From positions 86,360,547 to 86,424,546 of the forward strand of contig CAMGYJ010000005.1 in NCBI GenBank assembly GCA_946122785.1: a stretch of DNA of 64,000 nucleotides, written 5' to 3'. A model generated the notes under the pieces. The model worked only from the letters and a program-made list of their open reading frames with translations. It was not told the origin of the DNA and did no database searches. Source of the stretch: Linum tenue. Taxonomy: Eukaryota > Streptophyta > Magnoliopsida > Malpighiales > Linaceae. Shown here one piece after another: positions 43,933 to 55,293 of the stretch (position 1 is the stretch's first letter; the number at the start of each line of letters is the position of its first letter). The position numbers and the translations under genes are program-made.

Positions 43933-45535
43933 GGGTCCTCGAGCTTGATCAGCAGCTCTGCGCGCTCGACATCACGTCCCAAGTACAACTTTAAGAGGTG
44001 GTCGTTCACTTTGAACGACTCAGTTTGAGCATTGCTGATCTCCACCGCACCGTGCGGGAAAACTTTGGTGATCGTGAAGGGTCCCGACCACCTCGAACGT
44101 AGCTTTCCAGGAAAGAGTTTCAGGCGTGCATTGAAGAGTAGAACTCCTTCGGGCCCCTCAACCGAGCGTCATGGAGAGGCTTGGTTCGCTCCTTGTATAG
44201 CAGGGTATTCTCGTAGGCGTGGTAACGCCATTCATCCAACTCCAGCAGTTGCAGCTTATGTTCAGTACCTGCAACACTCAAATCCAGGTTTAGCAGCTTA
44301 ACGGCCCAAAAGGCCTTGTGCTGTAGCTCTACTGGCAAATGACACGCCTTCCCAAAGACAAGTCTATAGGGTGAAGTACCAATCGGGTTTTTGTAGGCTG
44401 TCCTATATGCCCAAAGAGCATCATCGAGCTTGGTGGACCAATTCTTGCGGGACTGATCCACCGTCTTTTTGATTACTCTTTTAAGCTCTCGGTTTGTCAG
44501 CTCACCTTGACCGTTTGATTGGGGGTGGTAAGCCACCGACACCTAATGCTTAACACCATATCGAGAGAGGAGCTCAGTGAATTGCCCTTGAAAATGGGTT
44601 CTTCTATCACTTATGATGGCGCGCGGTGTCCCGAACCGGGAGAACAACTACTTCAGAAATGAGCAGACCCATCTTGCGTCATTGGTGGGCATGGCTTGAG
44701 CTTCTGCCCACCTCGAGACGTAGTCTACTACAACTAGTATATACAAATTTCCAAAAGATGGAGGGAATGGGCCTATGAAATTGATGCCCCAAGCATAAAA
44801 AATTTCACAAACGACAGATATATGTTGGGGCATCTCATCCCGGGAAGAAATGTTACCTGACCTTTGGCAGCGGTCGCACTGTCGTGCGAAGGTGTTTGCA
44901 TCCTTGAAGAGTGATGGCTAATAGAAGCCTGACGGTAGCACCTTCCTCCATGGTGACCTCCAGTAGGTCCCTCGTGGCATTGAGATAGGATGTCTCCCAT
45001 CTCGTGCTCCATGACGCAGCGCCGGATCACGCCATCTGCTCCGATCATGAAGAGGTAAGGGTCCTCCCAGAAGTAATGCTTTAGGTCGGAGAAGAACTTG
45101 CGCTTGGCATGAGTGGCCATCCCCTTTGGTAGCTGCTTGCCCACCAGATAATTGGCAGTCAGAATACCAAGGGGCCACGCTGTCCACCAATGTCATTGCG
45201 ACCAATCGCTCACCCGGAAAGGAGTCATCGATCTCTTCCACGAAGTTGTCCACCGGAGGGGCTTCCAACCGTGATAGATGATCTGCAGCAACATTCTCGG
45301 ATCCCTTCTTGTCCCGGATCTCGATATCAAATTCCTTCAAAAGCAGGATCCAGCGGATGAGCCTAGGCTTTGGATCAGCCTTGCTCATCAGATAGCAAAT
45401 CGCCAGGTGATCTGTGTAGACCACCACATGGGAGAGCACCAGATATGGTCGGAACTTATCAAATTCATACACCACAACGACTAGCTCCTTCTCAGTGGTG
45501 GTGTAATTCTCCTGTGCATCGTTCAAAGTCTTCAA
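43933..45535 (-). pseudogene. Element C RNase H and integrase
   Basis: RNase H: LNDAQENYTTTEKELVVVVY, VVVYTDHLAICYLMSKADPK, LKEFDIEIRDKKGSENVAAD (44918-45535, one frameshift inside). Integrase: zinc-binding part with CHEGPTGGHHGG and, in another frame, a C-x2-C pair. Core: GINFIGPFPPSFGNLYILVV with VDYVSRWAEA (first Asp), IISDRRTHF (second Asp), [18 protein letters not shown] (Glu), then [20 protein letters not shown] and [17 protein letters not shown]. The C-terminal tail [20 protein letters not shown] ends near 43933. The DDE residues are present, but stops and frameshifts interrupt. Domain order and motifs place it in the Athila lineage. Confidence 0.82.
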
Positions 45536-45645
45536 CGCTTAGTAGATGGGCTGGAAGTGCTTCTCGCGTCTTTGACCCAGAACTGCTCCGACTGCATAAT
45601 CACTCACATCGCACATCAACTCAAAAGGAAGAGACCAGTCAGGAG

Positions 45646-47088
45646 TCACCATGATGGGTGCATGGCGTCGTTCAGGAGCCTGTAATCGATGCAGACTCCC
45701 CAGCCAGTCACGGTCCGCATTGGGATCAGCTCGTTCTTCTCATTCGTGACGATAGTCATCCCTCCTTTCTTCGGGACCACCTGAGTGGGGCTGACCCACT
45801 TGCTATCAGATATAGCAAAAATGATCCCTGCGTCCATCAGCTTCATAATCTCTGCCCGGACCACTGCCTCCAAGTTAGAAGACAATCTCCTGTGGCTGTC
45901 TGACTGGCTTAACCTCATCCTCCATAATAATTTTGTGGGAGCAGAAGGATGGGCTAATGCCTCTGATATCTGTTATCTTCCACGCCGTCTCCCAGGCATA
46001 CTTCTGCAGCAGAGCCACCGGCCTGCTCTTCTGCTCGGGTGTCAGATCCGAGCTGATAATGACCGAGAGCTTATTCCCCACCCGGAGAAATGCATACTCC
46101 ATGTGAGAGGGGAGGGGCTTAAGCTCCAGCTCCGGTGGCTCCTCCAATGATGTGGCGATTCGGGGCGAGATAGGGATCGGCTTGAATGGTTTCTCTCGCC
46201 CCTCGATCGCGTCCTCGTCTAGCTCCACGAGCTGCTCCTCCAGGTGCAACTCCTGCGATGCCTATTCCCCTAGAAAAAGACAACGCTCGAGGAAATCGTC
46301 AGTACCCGCACTCGTGATGGCGAGTGCGGTCTCAAAATCAGCAATAACATCACAGTAGTCTAGATCATAATGGAGTTGGGGGTGTTTCATATTATCATAA
46401 ATAGAGATAGTGATTTGTTCATCCCCAACCCTCAAAATCAACTTTCCATCATTCACATCTATAAGTGCCTTGGCGGTGGCGAGAAAAGGTCTACCCAGTA
46501 TTAAAGGCACATCCACATCCACATTTATATCAAGAATCACAAAATCAACAGATATGAGAATGTCCCTACTGCGACTATCAAGTCCTCTGCAATGCCCCTA
46601 GGATGCACAATGGATCTATCAGCAAGTTGAATGCTCATCCTAGTGTTACTGGGTTCACCTAGGCCTAGCTTTTTAAATAGTTTATATGGCATGACGTTTA
46701 TGCTAGCGCCTAAATCCACCAAGGAATTTCCTATATGCGAACTACCAATCATGCAAGGGATAGTAAAACTCTCTGGGTCTTTGCGCTTCTCTAGTAGCTT
46801 GTTCTGCAGGATGGCAGAACACTCCTCGTTGAGCATCACCGTCGACAGCTATCCAATCTTCCTCTTGTTGGTGAGGAGATCCTTCATGAACTTAGCATAC
46901 TTGGGCATCTTCGATAATGCCTCCACGAAGGGCATACTGATGTTTAACTGCTTCAGCATTGCCATGAACTTGGCAAACTTAGTCTCCAATCGGTCTTTGT
47001 GTAACCGAGTAGGAAAGGGAAGTTGCAGGACATACGCCTTCACCACTAGTTGTGGCTTAGGAGTAGGCACCTCAACCTCTTTCTCCAT
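45646..47088 (-). pseudogene. Element C protease and RT N-terminal part
   Basis: A linker with LPFPTRLHKDRLETKFAKFM opens the region (47088). The protease has LVDLGASINVMPYKLFKKLG with the catalytic Asp kept, and VPLILGRPFLATAKALIDVN. The pre-RT/RT start has LTPEQKSRPVALLQKYAWE, then MKLMDAGIIFAISDSKWVSP, TQVVPKKGGMT and VCIDYRLLND. Immediately after this (about 45655) the RT palm, including the catalytic YxDD box, is deleted, and RNase H follows. Small frameshifts lie near 46540 and 45900. Confidence 0.8.
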
Positions 47089-47133
47089 TTCTTCTTCGTT
47101 AGCTGGAAGTGTTGAAGCAGGGGTCTCTCTCTC

Positions 47134-48726
47134 CTATGCCCGGACAGGTGGATCAGTCGTCCCCTTGCCACTCCTGGTAGTAATGGCCTTGCAGTGCTCA
47201 TTTGGGTCCTGCGGATGTGGGATGGTCTGACCTAGTAAAGTATCAGGAGTCCTCTGGGCTACAGCCTGTGCCACACTCCCAAGCTGGGTCTGGATATCCC
47301 GCAGCACAGCCTTCGTGTTTCTCTGGCCAACTTCTAGCTCCAAGATTGTACCTGAAGCTTTCTCCATGAACTGCTCGATATTACTGAACTTATTTGCACT
47401 GGAGGTGCCCAGAGAACCCACCAGATCTCGCAAATCTACCATCAGATCACTTTGTACTAGGGCTGTGGGGGCTGCACCTGACTGCTGAAATGGCCGCACT
47501 TGTGGCTGAGGAGGAACTGGCCCCTGTCTGGGCTGTTAAGGAGGCCTCTGGAAGCCCCCTAGGAGACTGGTGGTCTATGATTAGTCCCACCCCAGGAGAA
47601 GTTGGGATGCTGGCGCCACCCCTTGTTGTAAGTATTGGTGTAGGGGTCGAAATGCCTGGCATTGCCGATGAAGTCCACCTGCTCCTGGGGAGTAGTCGAC
47701 TCCCTCATCTCCTGACAGTCTTCCACGGTGTGATGGGAGCTTTCACACCACTGGCAGTACATCGCTTGCTGTTGTCCTGTACCTGAAATCATTCCAGAGC
47801 GATCGATGGCTAAAACCAGTTTAGATACCACCTACACCAAATCAGACGACTGGGTGGCTACAGCATGCACACCGCGCCCTGGTGCTCGTCTCGATCTCCT
47901 CGCATTTCCCCAATCATACCCCTGCTCTGCCATCTCTTTAAAGAGTTGATTCAGCTGTGGAGGTGTCTTGGTGAGCATATTCCCGCCGCAAATCGAGTCA
48001 ATCAGCTGCTTGTCTTCCGGGAAGAGGGCATGGTAGAAGGTGCCCACCTTGAAGGCGTCAGTAAAACCATGGTTGGGACACTTGAGGAAAAGACTGGTTT
48101 ATCTTTTCCAAGCATCCCAGATGGTCTCATCTTCATCCTGAGCAAAGTGGGTGATTTGCTTCTACAGGTCCGCCATCTTGGACGGAGGATAGTAGTGGGT
48201 GAGGAACTTGTCCGCCAGGTTGGCGAATGTGGTGATCGAGCCTGGAGGTCAATTGTCCAGCCACTCCTTGGCTAGACCCTCCAATGTAAATGGGAAATAC
48301 CTCAGCTGGATGGCATCGGCTGTGACCCCATTGATCTTGATCCCATCGATGAGCTCATGGAATTGCCTCAGGTGTGATCGGGGGCACTCCCCCTCCTTGC
48401 CATGGAATACCACCGAGCCGCGTAGCATGGTGATGACAGAGGTGCTCACCTCAAAGTTATTTGCTGGAAGTTGAGGGTGCTGGATGGGCGACCTCATGTC
48501 CGCGGCTCTGGCGTTCCAGTAATACCCCATGGTCTGCTCGTCGGGAATGACCACATCATTGTTCTGTGGTTCACCCATTTCTTCCTCCTTGGTGATTTGC
48601 AGCTGTGCTAGAGCCTCCTCCGCAGCCAGTCGCGCCTTTAAAGCCCGCTTGAAGTTCCTATAAGTCCGTTCAAGCTCTTGGTCTAATGGTAGTAAAACTC
48701 CCGACTGGCTACGGGTCAGGCACTAC
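47134..48726 (-). pseudogene. Element C gag
   Basis: Conserved N-terminus LTRSQSGVLLPLDQELERTY begins at about 48722. The usual Met is CTG and an in-frame stop precedes it. Gag core: QTMGYYWNARAADMRSP, NNFEVSTSVITMLRG, FHELIDGIKINGVTADAIQL (48249-48578), then KVGTFYHALFPEDKQLIDSI (47832-48047). The zinc knuckle CQWCESSHHTVEDC keeps all four ligands (about 47710-47755). A coiled-coil region (FMEKASGTILELEVGQRNTK) and AITTRSGKGT end the Gag part at about 47140. Three stops break the frame. Confidence 0.78.
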
Positions 48727-48837
48727 CTGCACACAGAATGCAAACACAATCCGTGAAGGCACAAAGGTGGAAGAGAGAGAATGCAGTAAGGAAAAAGCTA
48801 AAGTAATAAACTTTCACGTTTCCACAATACATAGAAG

Positions 48838-48855
48838 TCCCCGGCAACGACGCCA
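48838..48855 (-). other. Element C primer-binding site (tRNA-Asp)
   Basis: Plus strand TCCCCGGCAACGACGCCA, one mismatch to the tRNA-Asp 3' end. Confidence 0.88.
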
Positions 48856-48861
48856 AAAACT

Positions 48862-49050
48862 TTACAAGCTAAAACACAACACCAAGCTTGAAATTGATCC
48901 TAGCCTTCACCGGTATAGACTGTTGAGGCAATACTAACCGGCAGGCGACTAGCCTTCACCGGGATAGACTGTTGAGGCAATAAACGGAGAACTCCACTAC
49001 TTGAATTGGATTCCAGTACAAAGCAGTAAATCGATTAACTCTTGTATAAC
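48862..49050 (-). repeat. Element C 5' LTR remnant
   Basis: Only about 190 bp remain. The terminal TG is TT. CTAGCCTTCACCGG(T/G)ATAGA with GACTGTTGAGGCAATA occurs twice (about 48901 and 48951). LTR similarity stops near 49050 and B sequence resumes. Confidence 0.75.
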
Positions 49051-49069
49051 CTAGCTTAAAATTGATCAT

Positions 49070-49396
49070 AGGGCGAGGAATGATGAAGTGAAGGGGGTAG
49101 TCTCAAATGATGTGAATGAGAGTGGAGGAGAGCCTCCTAAGGAAAACCCCACCATTACTTGTGTTGTCTTTGATGATGTTGAGCAGGAAGTTCAGAAGGG
49201 TCCTAAGCCAAAAGGACCAAGATTGAATGCTTGGAGAAGAATGATGAAGGGAGCTTTGACCCGAAATATGGGGGAGCTTGGAGCAAGGTTGGCAAGCCAA
49301 GAGGGCCAACTCAATGAGCCTAAGATGGGAGGCTACAAGCCTCGCCCCGAGAGTGTGGTGGATCCGCTCTCGGTGGCATCATGTTTGAAGTCGTGA
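49070..49396 (+). pseudogene. Element B polyprotein tail
   Basis: Charged peptide with NPTITCVVFDDVEQE and a closing KPRPESVVDPLSVASC, homologous to A's 8940-9194. It follows the broken end of element C directly. Confidence 0.6.
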
Positions 49397-49438
49397 TTGA
49401 TCCCCAACCATCAAGCTAATGACGATAAACAAGCGCTT

Positions 49439-49456
49439 GTTGGGAGGAAACCCAAC
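49439..49456 (+). other. Conserved stem-loop after gag-pol, element B
   Basis: GTTGGGAGGAAACCCAAC preceded by AAGCGCTT. Equivalent to the structures in A, C and D. Confidence 0.7.
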
Positions 49457-49633
49457 GGAGGTTTGTTTTCTTTTCCTTAGTTTTCGTTTTAGTGTCTTGT
49501 GAAGGGTTTGAGTGGTGAAGTGGTGTCCCGTGCCGAGTGTTGTGTTTTGCGGTTTATGGTTGTGTTCTGATCGATTAGGAGGCACGGAGGAATAGGTTGA
49601 GTCAAAATTTTTGCAGAAGTGCCCTGATTTCAC

Positions 49634-49830
49634 TACAGTTCACGGACGGATTGCTGAGTTCACGGTCGCTAAGACCGTAAAACAGGCAAACGCGTCCGTG
49701 AACTGGGCGCTGATGCATGTTCACCACTTGTCAATAACTCCGTGTTCACAGACGAATTCACGAGTTCACGGTCGCTAAGACCATGAACTGGGCAACGCAT
49801 CCGTGAACTCAGAGGTCTGTCTATAAAAGG
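49634..49830 (+). promoter_or_regulatory. Element B internal promoter-like module upstream of ORF2
   Basis: Two copies of GTTCACGGTCGCTAAGACC (49655 and 49766), plus GTTCACGGACG, CGTCCGTGAACTG, GTTCACAGACG and ATCCGTGAACTC. A TATA box CTATAAAAGG follows at 49821-49830, then a CGCCGG/CTTCGCC leader. The LTR of the same element has GTTCACGGTCACTAAGACCG and GTTCACAGACG. Confidence 0.65.
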
Positions 49831-50599
49831 GGCGTGAACGGCGACCCTTCACTTCGCGACCAAAAAATCGCCGGAAAATTTTGAATCTTCGCCATAAAAC
49901 GCGAAATTCCGTCGCTTTTCCGCTTTTTCCCCCAAATTCGGCGACCAAACCCAAAATCCAATGTCATACCCAGTCCCCTCTCCTCAAAACTGGCCTGTGC
50001 TGTGAATTTGGGGAGTTTTGGACCACATTTTATCCGGCCAAGTCACCGGCAGCGAGTCTCCAGCGAGCTTCCAACGAAGCTCCGGCGACCCCCTCACCGG
50101 TCAGTTTCAGACCAGTTTTCCACCATTTTCTCTCATCCTACTTGAGTCTCCAGGTTTGTTTTTCTCCCTTACCTTTGTGAATTGTGGAGAATCGGATTAG
50201 GTAGTGAAGTGAGGTTGAATTTCTGTGTTGGGCATGATTGAATCTAGTTAGGGTGAAGACTTAGGTGAATTAGGTCGTGTGATTGATGGATTAATTATTG
50301 CATGAGCTTACTGATCCTTGGTGGGCGTGTTTGACCCAAATTGTGATTATTTTTAGAATTTGCCTACCAAGTCCTATGTTATGAATGCAAGTGGAGTTTG
50401 TTCTTGATTGGTGGATGGTAGCCACCGTGGTAGGGGTTGCGGTCCCAATTTTTGTGTGCTTGAACCGTGAAATACCCACAACCATGCCACGGTGGTTTGA
50501 GCTCAAATGTTTTAGCCATGGTGGAAAAACAAGTGTGGGGGAATTTCTTTTCCTCCCAATGAGCGGTATATGAAGGATGTTTCCACGTATGGTGTGTGT

Positions 50600-51840
50600 T
50601 TGTTCTGTGTGCGGGATTCTTAACTTGGAGCACGAGTTCATCGGTAACCTCGTGAACCACCCGCAGTTTGGCGACAAGTTCGCCTACTAGAGTGACAGCT
50701 CGATCGGGCCTCTCTAGCGGGTGGACCTGGACATGTTTAACTTGTTCAAGTGCCGAGCCGCCATGATTGGGGTACTCTCCCACCCCCAGTGGCGCCAGAT
50801 CCTGACCATGGACGAGGAGATCTTTCTTGAGCTGTGTGTGGAGTTCTACTCCACATTCTCCCATATCGTCCCGACCAGCAAGAAGAGTCGGCCCCGGTTG
50901 GAGTTCATGCTGGGGGCGGTAAGCCGCAAGTGCTGGCCTATGATTGCTTCGCTCAGGCCATGGGGCACAACACCGCTCACATGAAGATGACGGAGCGGCA
51001 GACAAGGTCGACTTTGACTATCAGAGAGCATTCAGAGCCATTTGCCGCCTGGATCACGAGCAGAGCGAGTTCGAGGGAAGCAAGACCAAGGCCATCAAGC
51101 TAAAGACCTAGTGGAGAATTCTTCATACTCTGCTCACCAGGTCCGTTGTCCCCAGCCTCCATTCAGGTCACCTGATGAAAAATAGAGGGCCCATTGCCCT
51201 CCACTCGATGAGGAGTCCAGCTTAGTCGATCCACCTAGGATCCTTGATTGCCACCTCTTGCACCCGGTGTCTGGGACGGAATAGAGTGGACACCATGCAT
51301 ATGGGGGGCATCATCACGAGGATAGCCCGACACTTCCAGGTGGATCTGGCCCGCTTCACCAGCGCGGGAAGGATTGAGCCCTTCCAAGTAGAGACTTTGT
51401 ACAATCAGAAGCTGGTACTCCAAGTCGAGAGAGGAGTGGAGTACCTCGATGGACTCTGAGCCTCCGTAGTCATACGATCTGCTGTAGCACCAGCTCTAGT
51501 TGAGCCACACCCCGAGGTCCCTCTAGTAGCAAAGCAGCCACCTGCTAGTGCACCCCGGCCGTCATTGGCGTCCAGCACTCCTGCACCTTGCACATCCGCC
51601 ACCGCCACCAGGAGCAGGCGATCCCCTCATCGAGAGGGTGGATCGCATTGAGACGGGCTTCTTGGGAGTCTCATCCCGCCTCGAGCGACAGTCCGACATC
51701 CTCGAGCGCATGTCTCGACATTAGGGCATCCTACCCGAGTCTGGAGAGGGACCATCTACCAGAGAGAGGTAGCCGACGAGGGAGACATGTGGCAGAGAGG
51801 AGTCCATTCGCCCCACTTCTCTACTTGTAACCCTAAACTT
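50600..51840 (+). pseudogene. Element B ORF2 (plant transposon protein-like)
   Basis: In shifting frames: LDMFNLFKCRAAMIGVLSHP, FLELCVEFYSTFSHIVPTSK, FMLG, then MGGIITRIARHFQVDLARFT and VETLYNQKLVLQ. A Pro/Ala-rich linker follows, and a coiled-coil tail RVDRIETGFLGVSSRLERQ with DILERMSRH. The order matches the N- and C-halves found separately in A and the ORF in C (41424-42718). At least three frameshifts. It occupies the env-like position of Athila elements. I see no signal peptide or fusion-type membrane segment, so an envelope role is not supported by this copy. Confidence 0.65.
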
Positions 51841-52039
51841 GTTTTCTGTTTGTTGTTATATGTGTGTGTGTGTGCCTTGAACTACTACTATTATGTATTG
51901 TGCTTGTAACAACCTCGCCTCGAGCGAGTCGTATTGTGCTTGTGTGTTTTTGTTGTCTCTCCTTGAAGCTCCAATTATTCTACCCCAGTTCGATTCCTAC
52001 ATTCACTCACCAAGCCCAAGTGGTAACATCACTCTACCC

Positions 52040-52178
52040 CTTTCTTACGCCATTGAGGGTAATGCTGAGTTTAAGTGTGTGTTTGGGGGGGGGGGTAGTC
52101 TTCTACTCTGCTTGTGTTAGTGAAATGTTGCTTGGAACCTTTTGTATGCCCAAATTTCAAAAATTCGAGGGCTCCAAG
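52040..52178 (+). other. Element B PPT1 and conserved hairpin
   Basis: CGCCATTGAGGGTAATGCTG, TTTAAGTGTGTGTTT and then a run of 12 G (52084-52095). The hairpin at 52131-52178 has arms CTTGGAACC/GGCTCCAAG and an inner AAATTT pair. Confidence 0.65.
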
Positions 52179-53763
52179 CAACGATTGCATGTTCGAAGTG
52201 ACCGGAAGGTGGAAAATTCTCGTGTTTGTGCCATTAATCTTGAACTGTGCATGTGATTGAGCATATCTTATGATGATGCTTGAGAAGTTCATTAGGATAG
52301 GGAAAGAGTTTAGTTCTCAAAGTTTGCATAAATGAATAAAGGTTTTGACTTGATCACTTAGTTTTTACAATTGCCTTGCGTCGTGTTTGTGAATGGGAAT
52401 AGATGGTTGGGTAACTAGGTAGCCTGTGAGCTTTGAGCCGTTTGTTTCTTTCGGTGTGATAGTTCCCTCTTACCACGGTGTGTAGCATCACAAGTTATCA
52501 CTAGCAAATATGATGGAGGCATAGGATTAGTCCATGCCCCAAAAGTTGACTGTCCCGAGATGCATCATCCCTTAGTCAACCCCTTTGAGTCGTGTGATTC
52601 TGTGGGGCGTTCTCAGTTTAGGAGCTTTGTTCGTGTGAGCTTAAAGGTGTTAGTAGAACGACCCCCAAATCCTTTCTTCGTGTCCAAAAATGAGTCGCAG
52701 TGTGTCTCGGAACACTTACCATTGAGTTTCCATAGAGGTTCTACATAGGAGGTTTATGTGTGGTCCTTGCTAGAAGTGCAAAATGGAGTGCAGTGTTGGA
52801 GTTAGATCCTCAAAAAGAGAGCATTGGTCGATAAATGTTTAGGTGGAAAGTGTTTTTAGTCTCTAATACCCCCCTCGAAAAAGAAAAAAAAGAGAACGAA
52901 AAAGAGGTAATAAAATGGGGTAAATAAAGCAGAGAGTGCCACGAAAAAACCAAAGTGCATGATCTAGGAAGGGGTTTCTTGGCACCCAAGCCAACGAAAC
53001 CCCCACAATGTTTAGAACTCCTTCACTACCAAATCTTAAAAGAACTAGCAAGAGTTGACCGAGGAAGAGTGCTTCAAGGTAGTTCATGATTAGTGATAGT
53101 TGGAAGGGAGAGATAAGGGTTTTGGCCGATGCTAGTGACCTTTGATTGAAGAGAAGGGTTTTAGTCGAAACCATAGACCCTTTGGGTTTAGGTTGAAGAT
53201 GTAGAACCTCACGTCATGATTGCCACCACCCAAAAAGCATTTTCCCCATGTCCAAGCCAATCGCCAGTCATCTGAACCCGTGTCTAAGACTTCTGAACGA
53301 GCTAGTGGTGAAAACCATCACGTGAACTCTAGCATTTAGAGGTTAGCGTCGTGGTATTGAGACGATAGGGCCGAGAGGTTACTATTGTGCACATCTATTG
53401 CACCAAAAAGGTCCCTATCCCACTGGTCTTGAGAGTGAGCGATTCATTCTTGCTTTGCATGTCATATCATACCCCGTGAGGACCTTTGTTGCCTTTCCAT
53501 TTGTTCGTCGGACTTGAATTCCATGCATGGTTGGTTGTGGTCGATAAGTGGTTTCGTTGAGACTTGTATTTATCCATGAATAAGTTGAGAACTTTTCATT
53601 TGTCCGTTTTCGTGCCTTTGAATGTCGTTTGTGGTGGATATCGGTATTGCTTGCAACAGTTCATGTGTTGATTGTCAATAAACATCGAGAATTCCAGCTT
53701 CGTATCCTTTGATCTGTCCCCAAAGCATTTGTGTAGGTTGAAATATTACTGTGTGCGTGTAAT

Positions 53764-53803
53764 GGTTTGCTTGGGGACAAGCAAATGTCTAAGTGTGGGG
53801 GGG
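53764..53803 (+). other. Element B PPT2 with adjacent hairpin
   Basis: Hairpin arms GTTTGCTTG and CAAGCAAAT around GGGA, then TCTAAGTGTGGGGGGG, immediately followed by the 3' LTR. Confidence 0.8.
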
Positions 53804-55293
53804 TGATTCGGGCCTAATTCCACATATTTTGCCCCCGGTTTGCTCAGATGGTTGTGCCAAATTCGCTCATTAGAGGTTGGTTTTACACGAGGTTCTGCGT
53901 GTTTGAGTGCTTTTCAGGATTTAACAGGTGGAACCAGCCTCGGAGTCGAAGGATTGGCGAAAAGGATCGAAAACCGGGAGAAGAGGTGAAAAAACGCAAG
54001 TTCACAGCTAAAGGCAGGAGTTCACAGTCGTGCAAAACCGTGAAGAAGAGGAGTAGACCGTGAAGCGCAGGGTGTCCAGAGCCAACTCGAAGGTTACTGA
54101 CGCAAGGCGAGTTCACGGTCACTAAGACCGTGAACACAAGCAGTTGCCCGTGAACTGCCGTGATCGATGCGGAGCATTTTGGCGCAAGGCGTGAGTTCAC
54201 AGACGCGTTTTAGAGTTCACGGCCATGAACTCAGGCCGTGAACTCAGCTCCTCTCGTGTTTAAAAGCTTAGCTGCAAGGAAAGAGAAGGGTGGAGCCACT
54301 TTTTCTGGGAGAAACACTTCTTCTACATTTTAGATAGAGAACCAGACCCAAGAGAGAAGAAGGATTTAGGGCTTGGCTTCAAAGGAGGTTTTGGGAATAT
54401 TTACACCTTTTTCTCCTTTGTTCTCCCACTTCTTCCATGGAGTAGTCCTCCTCCCACTTGGGTGTTGTGAAACCCTAAACCCTACTATGTAGTTTTCTTG
54501 TATGTGGTTTGAATGATTGATATTGGGCATTGTTCAATTTAATGTTTGAGGTATTTTCACCATGATTTGGCATGCTTATGCTTAGCAACTTAGTGGTTGT
54601 TCATATTTTTTGCTTAGCATCCTAGGGTTGTGCATAATCGTGCTTAGCACCCCCTAAGTTTGTGCATTTAGGTGCTAGTAATCTAACTTGCCAACTTAGC
54701 CTAGTTTAGAGAGGAAAATCCCCCTTTTAAGGGAGACTCAATCGAGTTGGTTTTCCTTCTGCTTTCCAAGCCACCTAAACTAGGTCAAGTTAGGGCAATC
54801 CTCAATATTGAATTGAACAAGTCGATTAACCATGGTTAAACCGTCCGTCCTTAGAGTTGAGTGAGGAAGTAAGCCGATTACCGATTTTCTAAACCGAGAG
54901 GGTCGAGTGACACGACCTTTCATCCTCACCTCGGTTTAGCAATTGAGATTGTGGTCGTCGAACACATACGCTTTCCTCTTCGGTTCATGATTAACGTGCC
55001 CAAGGCAATCGTTCCATCCCACGTAGCATAGTAGCGGTTTACGGGGAAGCGAAACCCAAGTGACTTTCCCACAAAAGAGTTTTGAAACCAATTTACTTTT
55101 GCTTTCCTTCATTTAAATTGGCAAACCTTTAAACCAAAGTTTTATCGCTAGATAATGATGTCAACAACCAAAGTAGGGGTAGACGGACCGGCCCAGCCGA
55201 TATATAGATACTTGTCCTATACTACACCCGATTAGAGTTTAAAAACTTGGGCTCTAATTGAGGTTTAATTGTAGTGTAGATTCGAGCGAGTCA
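53804..55293 (+). repeat. Element B 3' LTR
   Basis: 1,490 bp, TGATTCGGGCC...AGCGAGTCA. Scattered substitutions from the 5' copy indicate an insertion much older than D. Confidence 0.9.
53996..54267 (+). promoter_or_regulatory. Element B 3' LTR palindrome cluster
   Basis: The same cluster as in the 5' LTR, better preserved. GTTCACGGTCACTAAGACCG continues as TGAAC, making a complete interrupted palindrome at 54112-54137, and GTTCACGGCCATGAAC is also complete. Confidence 0.6.

Larger units (their letters stand above)
38194..49050 (-). mobile_element. Element C: Athila-like Ty3/gypsy element nested in B
   Basis: Left (3') LTR 38194-39596; primer site 48838-48855; right (5') LTR remnant 48862 to about 49050. 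The minus-strand internal order is gag, protease, RT (partly deleted), RNase H, integrase, stem-loop, internal palindrome/TATA module, ORF2, PPT1 with hairpin, spacer, PPT2 with hairpin. All ORFs contain some frameshifts or stops. Because the 5' LTR is cut short together with B's pol, no target duplication can be seen. Confidence 0.85.
34446..55293 (+). mobile_element. Element B: Athila-like Ty3/gypsy element, internally deleted, hosting C
   Basis: LTRs 34446-36025 and 53804-55293, with a perfect AAGAA target duplication (34441-34445 and 55294-55298). Plus-strand order: LTR, decayed tRNA-Asp site, gag, protease, [element C], polyprotein tail, stem-loop, internal palindrome/TATA module, ORF2, PPT1 and hairpin, spacer, PPT2, LTR. 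RT, RNase H and integrase are missing; they were lost at the right edge of element C. B lies in an intron of the MULE transposase. Confidence 0.88.

Noticed and set aside
46631..47230. Plus-strand 199-aa ORF
   Set aside because: Antisense to element C's gag-protease region, which shows clear motifs on the minus strand.
50600..51840. ORF2 as a retroviral-type envelope gene
   Set aside because: It holds the env-like position, but no signal peptide, transmembrane or fusion segment is visible; the motifs fit a plant transposon-protein domain instead.
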